Translations under genes and position numbers: made by a program
Notes under the pieces: generated by a model
Databases searched by the model: none
Told to the model about the DNA's origin: nothing
Seen by the model: the letters and a program-made list of their open reading frames with translations, nothing else
DNA from: Neurospora intermedia
Lineage: Eukaryota > Ascomycota > Sordariomycetes > Sordariales > Sordariaceae
NCBI GenBank assembly: GCA_037102815.1
Contig: BTPP01000008.1
Coordinates: 1,116,001-1,180,000, forward strand
Direction of reading: 5' to 3'
DNA: 64,000 bases
Shown here: positions 1 through 11,572 of the stretch, piece by piece
Numbering within the stretch: the stretch's first letter is position 1
Layout of the letters: each line of letters begins with the position of its first letter

Positions 1-2374
1 ACGTAGGGCATGGCTTGGATCAACGCACGATCCTGGTGCGGATATACTAGCGCGGGCGAAGATGACGGTTTCAAGGTGTCCGTCAGTGCCAGACTGGGCA
101 CCTCCTCAGCATGATCCTCGGAGGAGCCATCGGACTGGGTTGGTCCAGTCACTGCAGTGCCATTAGCCTTGGGCAATGCCTGGTCAACCTCTTTGTCCTT
201 CCGGCCTTGGTGCGATCTACCGCGAGAAGACGAACGCGACTTGCGCGCCGCGGCTTGCTGCTCTTCCTCATCTCGCTGACGTATTTGTAAGATCAACTGA
301 CTCAGCGTCTTACGGTCAGCATCCCGCTCTGCCTCTGCCTGCTCAGCTCTGTTTCTGAAAGCTTCCAGCTGTTCCCTAAGCCCCTTCATCTCCGTCGTCA
401 TGGACTCTATCCGAGCCTGGAAAGCCGCCGCCATGGCCTCGATATTGCTGGTTTCCGATTTCGGGCTCTTTTTGGATTCGAGGCCGCCGAGCGCGCTCGC
501 GTCGTTTGTCTCAGTTTGCTCCGTCGGTGGCTCAAATACTCCCTCCGTTGCCGAGTGGCCGTTCGTCAAAGCTGCCACGCTCGTGCCATTTGTCACTGCT
601 TGTTGGCTTACTGCCATCTTTTGCATCAAAACCTCCGCCTGTAACCGGGCTTCACGTTCTTCGTTTAGCATTCTCTCCAAATCTCGCACCCGAGCACTGT
701 TGCTGTCCAGTTCCTTCTTTGCTAGGTTCAAGGCCTCCGTAAGTTGTACAACCTGATTAACATTCGCGTCCTTGGGGGAAGGGTGTGATTTGGGTCGCTC
801 GGTAATTCCTCGTTTTAGCGAAGGCGCATCCGAAGCGCGGGCAACATCTGGCTTCTCTGGAAGAGGCTGTGAGGGCGGAGGAGCAGGGGGCTCCGAAAAC
901 CGGGTCTTGCTAATTTCCGACTTGAAAGGGACGTTCCCGTTCACATGCAACTTGGGTGGCTCAATATCTTCGGGCTTGTCTTGATTCTTGATGTCGTCTT
1001 TCGTGACCAAGGCAGTGATGAACTGACCCGTTCGGATAAGATCGTGGTGCTGCAGCTTGGCATTCCGCATTTCCGTCTTTTGTAGTGTGAGCAAATGAAT
1101 CAGGAACCATGGCACAGGCATGTACTTACTTGAAGCTTTTTGACGATATGTTCAGTCGTGACAGGGTTCAACCAAAATTGCCTCTGTTGCGCCATACCAG
1201 GTATCGGGCCACCCATATTGCCAGGCATCATACGTCCGTTGCTTGCTAGAGATGCTTGGCTGCCAGCCCGACCGCGGAAGGGTGGCATGCCGCCCATGGG
1301 CATCATCATGCCGCCATTTGAAGGATCGAGATCGCCAAAGTTCATATCCAGGAGGTTGTTCGTTTGGGTTACGAACCCAGCATGCTCGACTTTGGCGGCA
1401 ACCTTGTGGTGAACTACCGTCTTTTGGTCCTCACTAACAATGTCGATACCGAGTTCGAGATGGTCTTGAGACTGGAGCTCATGGGGTTCCGACTCGCGAT
1501 TTTCGGGCGACAGACGGTTGCCATTGACAAAGGTGCCGTTTGAGGACTTGACATCCTTGATAAATATCTTGCCGTCTTGGTTGGCCCAGATCTCGGCGTG
1601 CTGACGCGACAACACCTTACTGTCGAAGAAGCCGTTGGTGGGGAGAGGGACGGTTTTCGCATTTGTCTGTCGACCGATTTTCATTATGTCGGGGTAAAAG
1701 GGGACCGAGATGGTCTTGCGTTCGAAGGTGCCATTGAGCGACAGCAGCGACAGCACGGGCAGGCGTTGGGGAGCCATTTGGTCGGCGCCGGGCCTCGCGA
1801 GATTGCTTTGTGACATCATCTGGTTCGGCGCCGACATGGCGGACTGCGGTTGTTGCTGCGGCTGAGGCTGCGATGATGGCTGCTGTTGCTGATGGTGCAT
1901 AGTTGGAGGCGCGCCGTTGACGCCATTCGCCATGGGCGGGCGGCCTGTTGCTGAGCGTGAAAGGTCGGACGCTCCTTCTGGCCTGGCATTAGTCCATGAG
2001 TTGGTGTTGTTGTTTTTTGGTTGCGGTTTCTTGCGCAGAGCTTGTGAGTTCGACCAAGGCGCGGTGTCTCCACCGACCGACATGGGGTTGCCGTTTCCGT
2101 TGCCGCCGCCGCCGCTGCTGCTGGTGGTGCTGTTGGGGCTGCCGTTGGTCGGCGCAGTCGAGACGGAGCCGGTCGAGGTCACGGTGGAGGTGGACGAGGA
2201 GGACGCCGTCGACGCAACCGACGACGAGGAGTTTGATCGTTGAAGAGATTTTCGCGACATGAACATGTTCATTCTATTGTCGTCGGGGTTCATCGAGTTT
2301 AGCGATTGGTCGCCATTAATCCATCCCGGCCGATTGAGATTTGCGAAGCTAGGGGGATTCGCGACAGCCGTCAT
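1..2374 (-). CDS. ham-4: STRIPAK-complex FHA/coiled-coil protein (HAM-4/PRO45/SLMAP type), 3' part outside window
   Basis: The ATG lies at 2372-2374. Exon 1 is 1130-2374 and ends in phase 0. A 53-nt intron (1077-1129, GTAAGT donor) follows, and exon 2 stays open from 1076 to the left edge, so about 773 residues are visible and the C-terminus is missing. Residues 1-200 are low complexity (Ser/Thr, Gly/Asn, Gln). An FHA domain spans about 205-330 with the phosphothreonine-binding signature residues GR (234-235), SRQH (256-259) and SSNGT (277-281). Exon 2 encodes two heptad-rich coiled-coil stretches. FHA plus coiled coil is the layout of SLMAP/Far9-Far10 and of fungal PRO45/HAM-4, which act with PP2A and striatin at the nuclear envelope and ER in hyphal fusion and development. 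Those proteins normally end in a tail anchor, which would lie beyond this window. The symbol follows Neurospora usage and is inferred from architecture. Confidence 0.85.
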
Positions 2375-4418
2375 TGAGACCTGGCGTGGACGGGGCTCTG
2401 GGGGAATGGAGCGAAGTGGATACGGGCGGTGGTGTCGCTGGTCGCTAGTGTAGTCGCTTGCCGTCTATGCTGGGACCTTGAGATTGTTCCTTTGCAAGTT
2501 CAACAAACTGTCCTTTTTTTTTTTTGCTGGAAGCTGGAAACGGGGAGCGGGAGCGGGAGCAGGCGCGCGGGCTCCAACTGGCTGTCACTCGAAGTCTCCG
2601 TGCAGCCTCTAGCCCATGCGACTACTTGTGCTTCTCTTCCTGACCTTGCTATGTACCTGCGCCACTATTGATGGAGTTTGGACGGGTTGTTGGCAACTAT
2701 AGGGGTTGATAGCAAAAGGGTCAGTTAGAGGCGAGTAATGTTACCTAGCACGCGGCGGTAATCTGGCCGTGACGTCGAGCACTTGGCGCAGGGATTCCGG
2801 GGTTCCAAGGTGGATTGGACAAGTGGACAATGGCCGCCGACGACTGTCGAGTTAGGAGTGCGCACTTGCTCTTTGGTAACTTCGCGCGCCCTTGCTGGCG
2901 GAGGGGCAGGCACCGAGTCGAGAGGCGATCCCGTCGTGATGTTGGTGCTTAAATAGTAAAGAAGGAGCAAGCGAGAAGCAAGCATACCTAGGTAGTAATA
3001 GCAAGTTGTGACGGCGATTTCGAGGGCAGATATGGAAAATGGCAAATGGTAAAGCACGCTTTCGAGACGCGACGGCAACAGCATGGAACTCGACGATGGT
3101 TGAACCAGAATATCCGCGAGGCGACTCACGTTTCCAGAGTCCTGACGTTGCCTTGGAGAGGAACCAACCGTACCTGAAGCGCTTAGTGGGCAGGGGACTG
3201 AAGGCCGGTCGGAGCCACGGAGTGGTCCATGCGTGCAGCTGGCTCAGCTAAACCATCCCACTAAATCCCAAACAGGACTCGCCCGTTCCTCGCGATTGGG
3301 CCTTTGACTACCAGCACTGCCGCTGCCCGGCCAGTGGTCGCTGGCTTCTGCAGTGGTACCTACCTCTAGGTACAGCCGTGTACTGGTAGTCCCCCGGGCC
3401 CCTGTTTCTACAATGAAGCACCTCTTCGCTTGGTACGTCTGCTTCGACTTGCTTGAGGTGACCCCTTGGCTCTTTTGGATGCCGACCAGTTGAAGATGCA
3501 GCGGTAAACACGATCACGGTGTCCTGCGTATATGATACAGTGTTTGTATCGGAATGAAATTGGTGTACGATATGTGCAGGCCAACCACCAGGGGCAAGAT
3601 GATGGCCTGTACGTCGGTGCAGGCGCAATCTTCAGGAGCTTTTATCCCATCTTTCACGAAGATGAAAAAGAACCAACTGAACAAGGAAGGGAGAGACATG
3701 ATTTCAACTTGCGCTGGCTGTCAGTCTGTTACCAACTCCAGCAGGAACTCCCTATCACGTGAGCAATGCCTGTAAATGGATATTGGAACGGACATGAATG
3801 GGGTTGACGATGGCACGTCGCCGGCTACCAGTAGGGGACTACAGTTCTAGGTGGTCTGACGGGCAACGCCGAGGTTGGTGGCCCAAGCGTCTGGACGTTC
3901 CAAAGGCATGAAAGAGGTTCCATAGGTGATCCCCGCCTATCCCGGTTCTGTTAGAGCTTCATCTGCCAAGTAGTGAAGCTTGCAAGTACACTACTGGTAT
4001 AGTACAACAGCAAGGACTCACAAAGGTGGATCAAAGAGATCAGAAACACTCATTATTGCATTTCAGTAGCTGGGGTGAACCGTATATTAATAATTGATTT
4101 TTTTTACTTTGTTTTGAGAAGACTCACGTTTCGTGAAACAGAGACAAGCTTTTCACATGGCCTTATCACGATGGAATGTTCCCTGTAGCACTAGGTTGAT
4201 AGGTAGTTCCTCCCGGCGGGCAAGGCTGATGGGGTGGAGTCGTCGTTCACACGCCGAAATCGTCCGTGCGTCACTTTTTGCAATTGCCCGCGGCAACCAC
4301 TTTGTCGCGGAATTCCTCCCACTTCCTTGAGATCGCAAGCGAAGCAGCATCAGCTGGCAGTTCCTCTGGCCGCAATTAGCTTTGCAGTGTCGTCAATTCC
4401 ATACCGCCAATTACCAAG
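2375..4418. other. Divergent intergenic region between ham-4 and mgr2
   Basis: About 2 kb separate two genes transcribed away from each other, so it should hold both promoters and 5' leaders. I see an 11-nt T tract near 2514-2524 and a perfect TACCTAGGTA palindrome at 2985-2994. No reading frame here is convincing as protein. Confidence 0.6.
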
Positions 4419-5045
4419 ATGCCTCCTCCTCCCCAGCACGGTGGTGCCGTTGGGCCCTCCAACTTTGACAAGTGTATGGGCTGACTCCACGGCAACAACT
4501 CGAGAGGGGTTTGCGATAACCAAAAACAACATGGAGCGTGCTAACATGATGCCATCCTCGCAGTCAAGATGGGTGCCATGATGGGCGGCAGTATGTTTCC
4601 CCTGCCCTTGGATGTGATAGACTCCGGTCGCTAACCTCTTGCCATCACAGCTGTCGGCTGCATCATTGGCTTCATCTTCGGTAGGCCCATCGCCCCAAGA
4701 CTCAATTGGCCTACAGGCATGTCCTGACGTGCGCCACTCTCCAGGAACCGTCAACATCTTCAGATATGGTGCCGGCCCTAACGGCATCATGAGGACACTG
4801 GGCCAGTACATGCTCGGTTCGGGCGCGACCTTTGGGTAGGAAAACCCTTTGACACAGAACTTTGTACTGGACTCTGCCGCTGACACGACCGTCCTTCCAG
4901 CTTCTTCATGTCCATTGGCAGCGTCATTCGTTCTGACTCCTCGCCCATCGTCGCCGAGGCCTATTACCGTGCCCAGAGGCGGCCCATGATTATGGCCGCC
5001 CAGGCCTTCCGCCCCGCCTACTACCCGACTCGTCGCTCCGACTAA
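4419..5045 (+). CDS. mgr2: Mgr2/ROMO1-family mitochondrial inner membrane protein (TIM23-associated)
   Basis: Five short exons (4419-4473, 4564-4590, 4651-4680, 4745-4835, 4901-5045) join in frame to a 115-residue protein. All introns are GT-AG and 60-90 nt. The product starts MPPPPQHGGAVGPSNFDKF, continues with KMGAMMGGTVGCIIGFIFG, and has a second Gly-rich hydrophobic segment (QYMLGSGATFGFFMSIGS). Two glycine-zipper membrane helices and the FDKxKMGAMMG start are diagnostic of Mgr2 in fungi and ROMO1 in animals, and the length fits. In yeast Mgr2 couples Tim21 to the TIM23 translocase and gates lateral release of preproteins into the inner membrane. Exons 2 and 3 are only 27 and 30 nt long. 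A 250-codon frame on the opposite strand covers the same DNA and is judged a shadow. Confidence 0.9.
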
Positions 5046-7372
5046 GCGTCCACGCAGGAGGCACGATTTGCTGTACTTTATGTGTAAATAATAGGGCCGC
5101 ACTCGGGAGCGACTATGGATACGGCGTCTTGGGCGTTTGTTCAGAATTCACAGAAATTCTAATCATCCGTGGATCAGTTTGGGCCCCTTTTGTCTGATAA
5201 AACTTTTGACGAGCTACAACTCAGGAAGGGTGCTTTCGGGCTTCTGTGCTTGTATTCATCAGATATTTGCTAACTTTTATGACAACAGGCCAGCCTTATG
5301 AATGGCATGCTGTGCAAGCCGACCGGCATGATGAGGCTCTTCGGCTGTGCTACAACATTGAGCCTGAATTAGCATGTCAATTTTGGTGGAATGGGAATTC
5401 AGCAACACGCATACTATGCAAAACGAGATCAGCGCTAAAAGTTTCACACCCTGGTTAAAGGCGGCCAAGTAATCGATACATACAAGCACCCTAATACTGT
5501 CTGAGACAATTTCATGCGGCTCAAAAAATTCATCTCACATGCAATCTTAACCAATAGCCACTCACTCCCTTGAGAATATCTCGTCCAGTGAACCAACAAA
5601 TCCCCAACCGTCGTCACTTCCGCTATGGGGAAACAAACTGGGCGCAGAAGTTGGAGGGAAATCATCTTTACCACTGTACGGACGGACAACAGCAGTAGCT
5701 CGAAACTTGCAACAAGTGCCAGTCAAAGGAAGCTGAGATCCGTGGCAAGAGGAATACATCAGCTTCTAGACATGCCACAGTCTTAATTGAGAGGATCGGT
5801 TTCTGGGTGTTGCTGCATCTGCATACATCCAGCTGCAGTCCGGACTCGTTGACCTAGTAACATTGCGACTCTCTGTTCGAATACAGCGTAACGTCAAGAT
5901 CGATTGACCAAAGCTTGTTACATGTCATTGGTTCATTCTTTTTGGCTGATGGGCTCGAGCGAACAGTTCCCGTTGTTCCGGCAGCATTCGTAGCCATGCT
6001 TTGGGATTTTCCAAAGTCGTCAGCAGCCTTCCCGTTTTCTGGTGCTGTATTCTGTTTCACCAGTTCCTTGCTTCCTGCACCGGCGATCATAATTGTGATT
6101 GAGCCCCCTCCATTTCCCTTGCATCGAAGAGTGCGGCAACGCCGGGTTATAGCTTCACCATTGTTTATACAGCCACATACACACAGCCAAACGCAACTGG
6201 CAGACCTTTGACCCTACAGGGTCCGCACGATTATGCCTGTCCTGGAATACGAGTTGCGCGAAACCATACGGTATACATATATATATGCACTTTCGACTCA
6301 CAGATTAACATCAAGTCCGTGCGAGCCTGTGCGGTACGCTGCTTGGGCGTCAGTACCTAATATTCTCTCCTTACTTTCAAGAAGGCTGACTGCATGATCG
6401 ACTACCGAAGACTTTACGAGATGATAGTTCAGTGCCATGGCCAGCAGTGGCTTTACCCCTCTCGTTATTCATAGCGTTCTTCCAGCCGTGGAGCTGTACC
6501 CATCATACCGTCGACAATTCAACACCTGGCGATCGCTAGATTGATATCCCCTTGCTGTCCACCTCGTACTTCAGGGGTGAACCTTCATCTGGTATGTGCG
6601 GTTTACCCAAGTGTCTCTCTATGGCTACTCCTAGCGGTGGGCAGGCAGGATATATTGTGGGTTTTGTCAGACGAATCCGATGCCGCAAACAACCTGGTCT
6701 TTGTGCGCACTAATTTGAAAATATATATGCAGGTCTAGCTTAGCTGATCAACTCCTCAACACCATGTGACATGGCTCAAGGACAGCGCTGATCTTCATTA
6801 CTCCGAAGTTGTGGACATTAAGTTTGTTTCTACGCCAGATCTCGGATGGTACCTGACGATTCCGTTGGCAGACCGACATCATCATTCTCAGAGATAATGT
6901 GTACTTTGCTGCATCGGCTAGGTGCAACAGACACGGAGGATGTCGATCGGGGTAGTGGGTCGATCCCAAACAGCAACTGTGATCTATCCACCCTGCCGTT
7001 CCTTTTTCTCTCCCGGTATGCTGGTCGCATCACGGGGCGTTTCTCGGGGATAGCTATGGACCGCTAGGCCTGTGTTGATTATTGTGTCACGGATGGCGCC
7101 AAAGCGGTAGGCCCTTGCGGTCGTAGTCTCCCAGGGGGGTTTGTATAAGTAGTAACGATGTAGTTCTTCGTAGCTGAGGATATCCGGCCGTTCTTGGACA
7201 CTCATGCCCATAGACTTCCTTCCGACAACTCGGTTGCACTTATAAGGGTGGACAAAGTATATTTTTTGTTTCTTCCCTTCACTCTTCATCATGGGTGTAG
7301 TAGGACGCGCCATAGTAGAGGTCAGCTCTAAACTTACAGGTGTTGTTGCGAACTTGGTGCAAGAGGAAACCA
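5046..7372. other. Intergenic region between mgr2 and the multicopper oxidase
   Basis: About 2.3 kb holding the 3' end of mgr2 and the promoter of the oxidase. The longest frames are under 100 codons, or are antisense to the oxidase 5' end, and none shows a recognisable domain. An alternating TA stretch lies near 6270-6285. Confidence 0.5.
7241..7246 (+). promoter_or_regulatory. TATA-like element upstream of the multicopper oxidase
   Basis: TATAAG occurs 127 nt before the chosen ATG, a plausible distance for a core promoter with a 60-100 nt leader. This is a motif match only. Confidence 0.3.
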
Positions 7373-9251
7373 ATGGGTATGTTTCCATTTCTGTCTTCCT
7401 GGGGAGGAAAAAGACCACTAACGTCATTTTGTTCAAGTTCATCACGACTGGGAACGTTTCTCTTTCCATTTCTAGCATTCTTCTTGGGCAATTTAACACC
7501 GGATGGACAATATCCATGGGGCAACCTCACCGACTGGGGCAACAACCAATATACCGAGTCTCCTGCAACAGGAGTAGTGAGAACGTACGACTTTGTCATC
7601 AGCCGAGGACTCATTGCACCGGATGGATACCAACGGGACGTCTTACTAGTGAACGGCGCGTTTCCAGGCCCCCTGATTGAGGCGAACTGGGGTGACGTGA
7701 TTGTCGTCAACGTCTTCAACAACATTTCTTCTCCGGAGGAGGGTACGGCGATGCACTGGCACGGTTTCCTCCAGGAAGATACCCCATGGGATGACGGCGC
7801 ACCCGGTGTCTCCCAATGTCCCATTGTTCCTGGCAAAAGTTACACGTACGAGTTCAAAGCAGGTCTCTACGGCACATCCTGGTACCACGCCCACTACTCA
7901 GCGCAATACGCCGGTGGCATCGTCGGTCCCATCGTCATCCACGGTCCCACAGACGCCAAGTACGACATCGACCTCGGCCCCGTCATGCTCAGCGACTGGT
8001 ACCACCGCCCCTACTTCGACCTGATCAAGGACATGCTCGCGCCGGGCGGTAGTCCCAGTGTGCCCTCGGACAACAATCTCATCAACGGCAAGATGAACTT
8101 TGATTGCGATACCGCCGCCGCAGCAGGCGACAAAACCCCGTGCACCCCCAACGCGGGTATCTCCAAGTTCAAGTTCCAAACTGGCAAGACCCATCGCCTA
8201 AGGCTCATCAACTCCGGCGCCGACGGCGTCCAACGCTTCTCCATTGACGGACATACCATGACCGTCATCGCCAACGACTTCGTCCCCGTAAAACCCTACA
8301 ATGTCACGGCCATCTCTCTTGCCGTTGGTCAGCGCGCTGACGTCCTCGTTACCGCCAACGCCGCTGGCAGTGACCCCAAGTCTGCCTTTTGGATGCGCTC
8401 TGACCTGGCCAAGTGCTCTGTAGCCAAGCAGCCGTTTGCGTTGGCGGCCGTTTACTACGACCAAGCAGACCCGGAAACAGCGCCGTCGAGTCAGCCGTGG
8501 GCAGACGCGGGCGACCCGGACAGTACTTGTGGCGCGAGCGACGATTTGGACAAGAGGGAGCCGCTTTATCCGATTCCTGTGAGAGGAGAGCCGGGGGTGA
8601 CCAAGGAGATGAAGATTGAGGCGTACAGGAACGCGTCGGATGTGTTTCTGTTCTTGTTTGATGGCGTGAGTGCGAGGGTGGATTATAATCACCCGGCGTT
8701 GGATATGGTGATGAAGGGAAACATGAGTTTCCCAGAGGTGTCGAACGTGAAGGACTTTGGGTCGGCGAAGACAGTGAGGGTAGTTGTCATTAACAAGGGG
8801 CCTGGACCGTAAGTCTTTTTTCGCCCTCTTCCCTTCTTGAAATTTTGAGAAAGAGGAAAAGCCAAAACTAACTTGATACCGTTGCGAAAACAGACACCCA
8901 ATGCACCTCCACGGGTATAACTTCTACGTCCTCTCCTCCGGCCCCGGCGACTGGGACGGTAAGACGATTGTCCGCTCTTCCAACCCCGTGCGAAGAGACA
9001 CCGAGGTTGTCAGGCCCCACGGGCACCTGGTGCTGCAGTTTGATGCAAACAATCCGGGAATATGGGCGTTTCATTGCCATATCGGGTGGCATGCGTCGGG
9101 AGGGTTCGTTGCCAGCTTTTTGACACAGCCGGACGAGGTGAGGAGGCGATGGGGAGGCGATAGGATGCCAGGTAAGATGGAGCAAGTGTGTAGGGAGTGG
9201 GATGCGTGGAGTCAGAACACGGTTGTTGATCAGATTGACAGTGGGACATGA
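7373..9251 (+). CDS. Laccase-like multicopper oxidase
   Basis: Exons 7373-8808 and 8894-9251 flank an 85-nt intron (GTAAGT, CTAAC branch, ACAG) and encode 597 residues. All four copper-binding motifs are present: HWHG (128-131), WYHAHYSAQ (170-178), HPMHLHG (480-486) and HCHIGWH (539-545). The residue ten positions after the type-1 copper Cys540 is Phe550, where ascomycete laccases usually have Leu. The C-terminus ends DQIDSGT, close to the DSG(L/V/I) plug of ascomycete laccases. The family oxidises phenolic or related substrates and reduces O2 to water, normally outside the cell. The N-terminus is uncertain: the reading frame has no ATG before 7373, and a hydrophobic segment at about 26-39 (LGTFLFPFLAFFLG) could be an internal signal sequence or a type II anchor. 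A missed upstream exon is possible. Confidence 0.9.
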
Positions 9252-9998
9252 AGACCCAGGCTGTCGTGCAGGGAGCATTAGGCGTAGAAGGGCTTGGGAC
9301 TTAGGTGTGATTTGGTTGGGCCTGTTTTAGTACATGAATACCCTTTTGTTTGGATCTTGATTCTTCTAGTCTGTTGGATTGCATATGGCCTGATGATGGG
9401 GTTGTTCTTATTGTTTGTGAACGTCGATGGTTTGCTTCTCCATTCTGCAGTGTTCGAACTTGTTTGAAGTACCTACTTTTGGGCTGAAGCAGGAGATTTC
9501 GGAAGAGCTTGTTGCCGAGTTGGACACGCAGACCTATTTTTGTGCTGCAGTCATGCAACATCTGGATGCGCATGACTGCATGTCGCGATGGCTTCAAAAC
9601 GCTGCAGTACAATTCTTAAACGCTGAAGTTGCATATGGCGATAAGGTGAAAGTCACGGGAAATACCTACCAGTTTCAATACTTGTAATGACATCATCATG
9701 AGTATGCGGGTGTATGCACGTTGCTATCTTGCCTTTTCATGTCCGTTACCTCGACTATCTTCACGCAGAGTCATACAAGTATGGGAGTGTTCCGCATCGA
9801 TCATTCCTCCTCCATCTGCATTCGGCAATTTGTAATACAGCAACTGCCAGCGGGCATATACCAAGGTCCGTCGCCTAGTCATTCATGTGGTCATACTTCC
9901 AGGTTCCCTTGCATGGCACAGCCATTGTCGGCGATTTTCCTAAGTAGGTCTCCATCTAGAGCATTGAGTCTCGTTCGCTCCACAAGCCTAACTGCCTT

Positions 9999-10029
<31 letters not shown>

Positions 10030-10567
10030 GGATTGGGTCTGTTTGCTGGACGTGCTTGTGCGACGTCAGACGGGAGAGGTGACAGAAATAGGAGATGAAA
10101 AGGGTGGTGCGTTGTCATGTGATGTTTACGGTATCGAAATCGCGATTTCGCCTGTCTGCACCTTGAGATCTTTGTTTTCGAAGGCCCTCTGAGACTTCCA
10201 AACCTGCATGCTTGCTTGCTTGCTTTTTCAGAAACCTGTAATCTTGGACATCACGGAGACTAAAGTTGGTGTTGTTTGTGGTTTAAGCTTCAATTTGATT
10301 CATTGTTCGATCGGGAGACTCATATCTCCGTCTTCCCAAATTCTCTGTCGTTTAAATCCAACCTCATCAACACCTACACTAACCTTTCCCTTACCTAAAT
10401 TCCTCTGAAATACTGCGTTGATGACCAACTTTTCTGATCCCAAACCAGTTTTTTCTCTCCCTATGGCTGCAGGCAATCGAGGCTCATTATGCGCCATCGC
10501 TGTCAAAGAGCAAGATGTGAAATCACCCGAAAATAAAACTTTCCATCCAACTGATCGCTTAGCCCAT
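9252..10567. other. Intergenic region downstream of the multicopper oxidase
   Basis: About 1.3 kb with no supported gene. Its notable content is the long T tract at 10001-10029. It ends at the target-site duplication of the MITE that begins at 10576. Confidence 0.5.
10001..10029. repeat. T29 homopolymer tract
   Basis: Twenty-nine consecutive T residues preceded by a CTTTC-type pyrimidine run. It has no tRNA-like box upstream, so I do not read it as a Pol III terminator. Confidence 0.9.
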
Positions 10568-10575
10568 TTGAATAT

Positions 10576-11081
10576 GAGCTTAACTTGCCGCACCGTCCCT
10601 AATGTCCTCATGCACCCTATTTTGACTTCGCGCACCCCTTTTTCCCCACATGCCAACCGATGGCAGCTGACATGTAAAGTCCCGCGTTTTGTATGGTAAA
10701 ACCCACTTTCAAAATGTCATGTAACATCCACTCGTATGTCAATGAAACTTTGACGATTTCAAATTACGATTTTTTCCGGCATAGCCAAGGCTACATTTCT
10801 ACCTCTACACAACTCCAAATCCCTAACCCAACCACATCTACACCTCCCAAATCGACTATACTCAACTAATAGTAAGGCGCTCGCACTTTATAAACATTCT
10901 TCTTCAATTATCTGTAATTATTTTAGTGCCCTTCTACTTTAGCGCGCTATAATGTCTAGGATCATTGGAAATACGGGATTTTATACGTGAAAACGGCTTG
11001 TAATTATAACAGCTGACATAGGGTGCGCGAAGTCAAAAAGGGTGCATGAGGACATTAGGGACGGTGCGGCAAGTCAAGCTC
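10576..11081. mobile_element. 506-bp MITE with about 61-bp terminal inverted repeats and an 8-bp target-site duplication
   Basis: The left end (10576-10637) and the reverse complement of the right end (11021-11081) match over about 61 bases, starting GAGCTTRACTTGCCGCACC. They differ by one A/G change and one small length difference in a T run. The octamer TTGAATAT directly abuts both ends in direct orientation (10568-10575 and 11082-11089), the expected insertion footprint. A CAGCTGACAT decamer lies just inside each repeat (10664-10673, 11010-11019). The interior is AT-rich and has no transposase frame, so the element is non-autonomous. An 8-bp duplication fits hAT or Mutator-like elements; the long repeats starting with G favour Mutator-like. 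Near-identical ends suggest relatively recent mobility. Confidence 0.88.
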
Positions 11082-11089
11082 TTGAATAT

Positions 11090-11572
11090 CCAGAAAAAAA
11101 CCAAGTCAAAAATCTCCAAATAACCACCAGCCCGATGTTGACAAATGCAGAAAATCGATGCTTTCCTTGCGAAACGCCCTTTCTCAAAATCCAAATGTCC
11201 CAAAACTGACCGAAATTCCAAGACTGCCAAAAAAAAACCCTGATGTTGATACAAATGGCCATGAAATTGCCCAAAGCTCAAACGCCCTCTTTCCTGTTTC
11301 CCATGCCCTGGTTCCTTCCCGGATCGTAGTTTTGTGCCCGTGTATACAGCGACTGCTTTGTTACAATTGTGGAAAAGCGTCTGCTCCTTTCCTTCCTTCC
11401 CTTTTCCCTGTTGCTGTAGGGCTACCAGTTCACTAAATGACTAGAAAGCTGCGCATTCCGAATGAAACCTCAATCAGCGAGTAGACGGAGGTGGGAGAAG
11501 ACGAGAGTGATGTTGTAAGGTGCGGATCCCGAAAGTGCGATGTCTCCTTCGAGTCTCCGTAGTGATGTTTTC
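11090..11572. other. Intergenic region between MITE and the PP1-motif gene
   Basis: About 480 bp forming the 3' flank of the minus-strand gene that ends at 11573. Small frames here mostly overlap or border the MITE. I see no gene. Confidence 0.5.

Noticed and set aside
4350-5102. 250-codon minus-strand frame
   Set aside because: It covers the exons and introns of mgr2 on the opposite strand, and the mgr2 product is clearly conserved; the antisense frame has no domain.
6984-7836. Two overlapping minus-strand frames of 177 and 185 codons
   Set aside because: They lie opposite the 5' end of the multicopper oxidase and show no recognisable protein.
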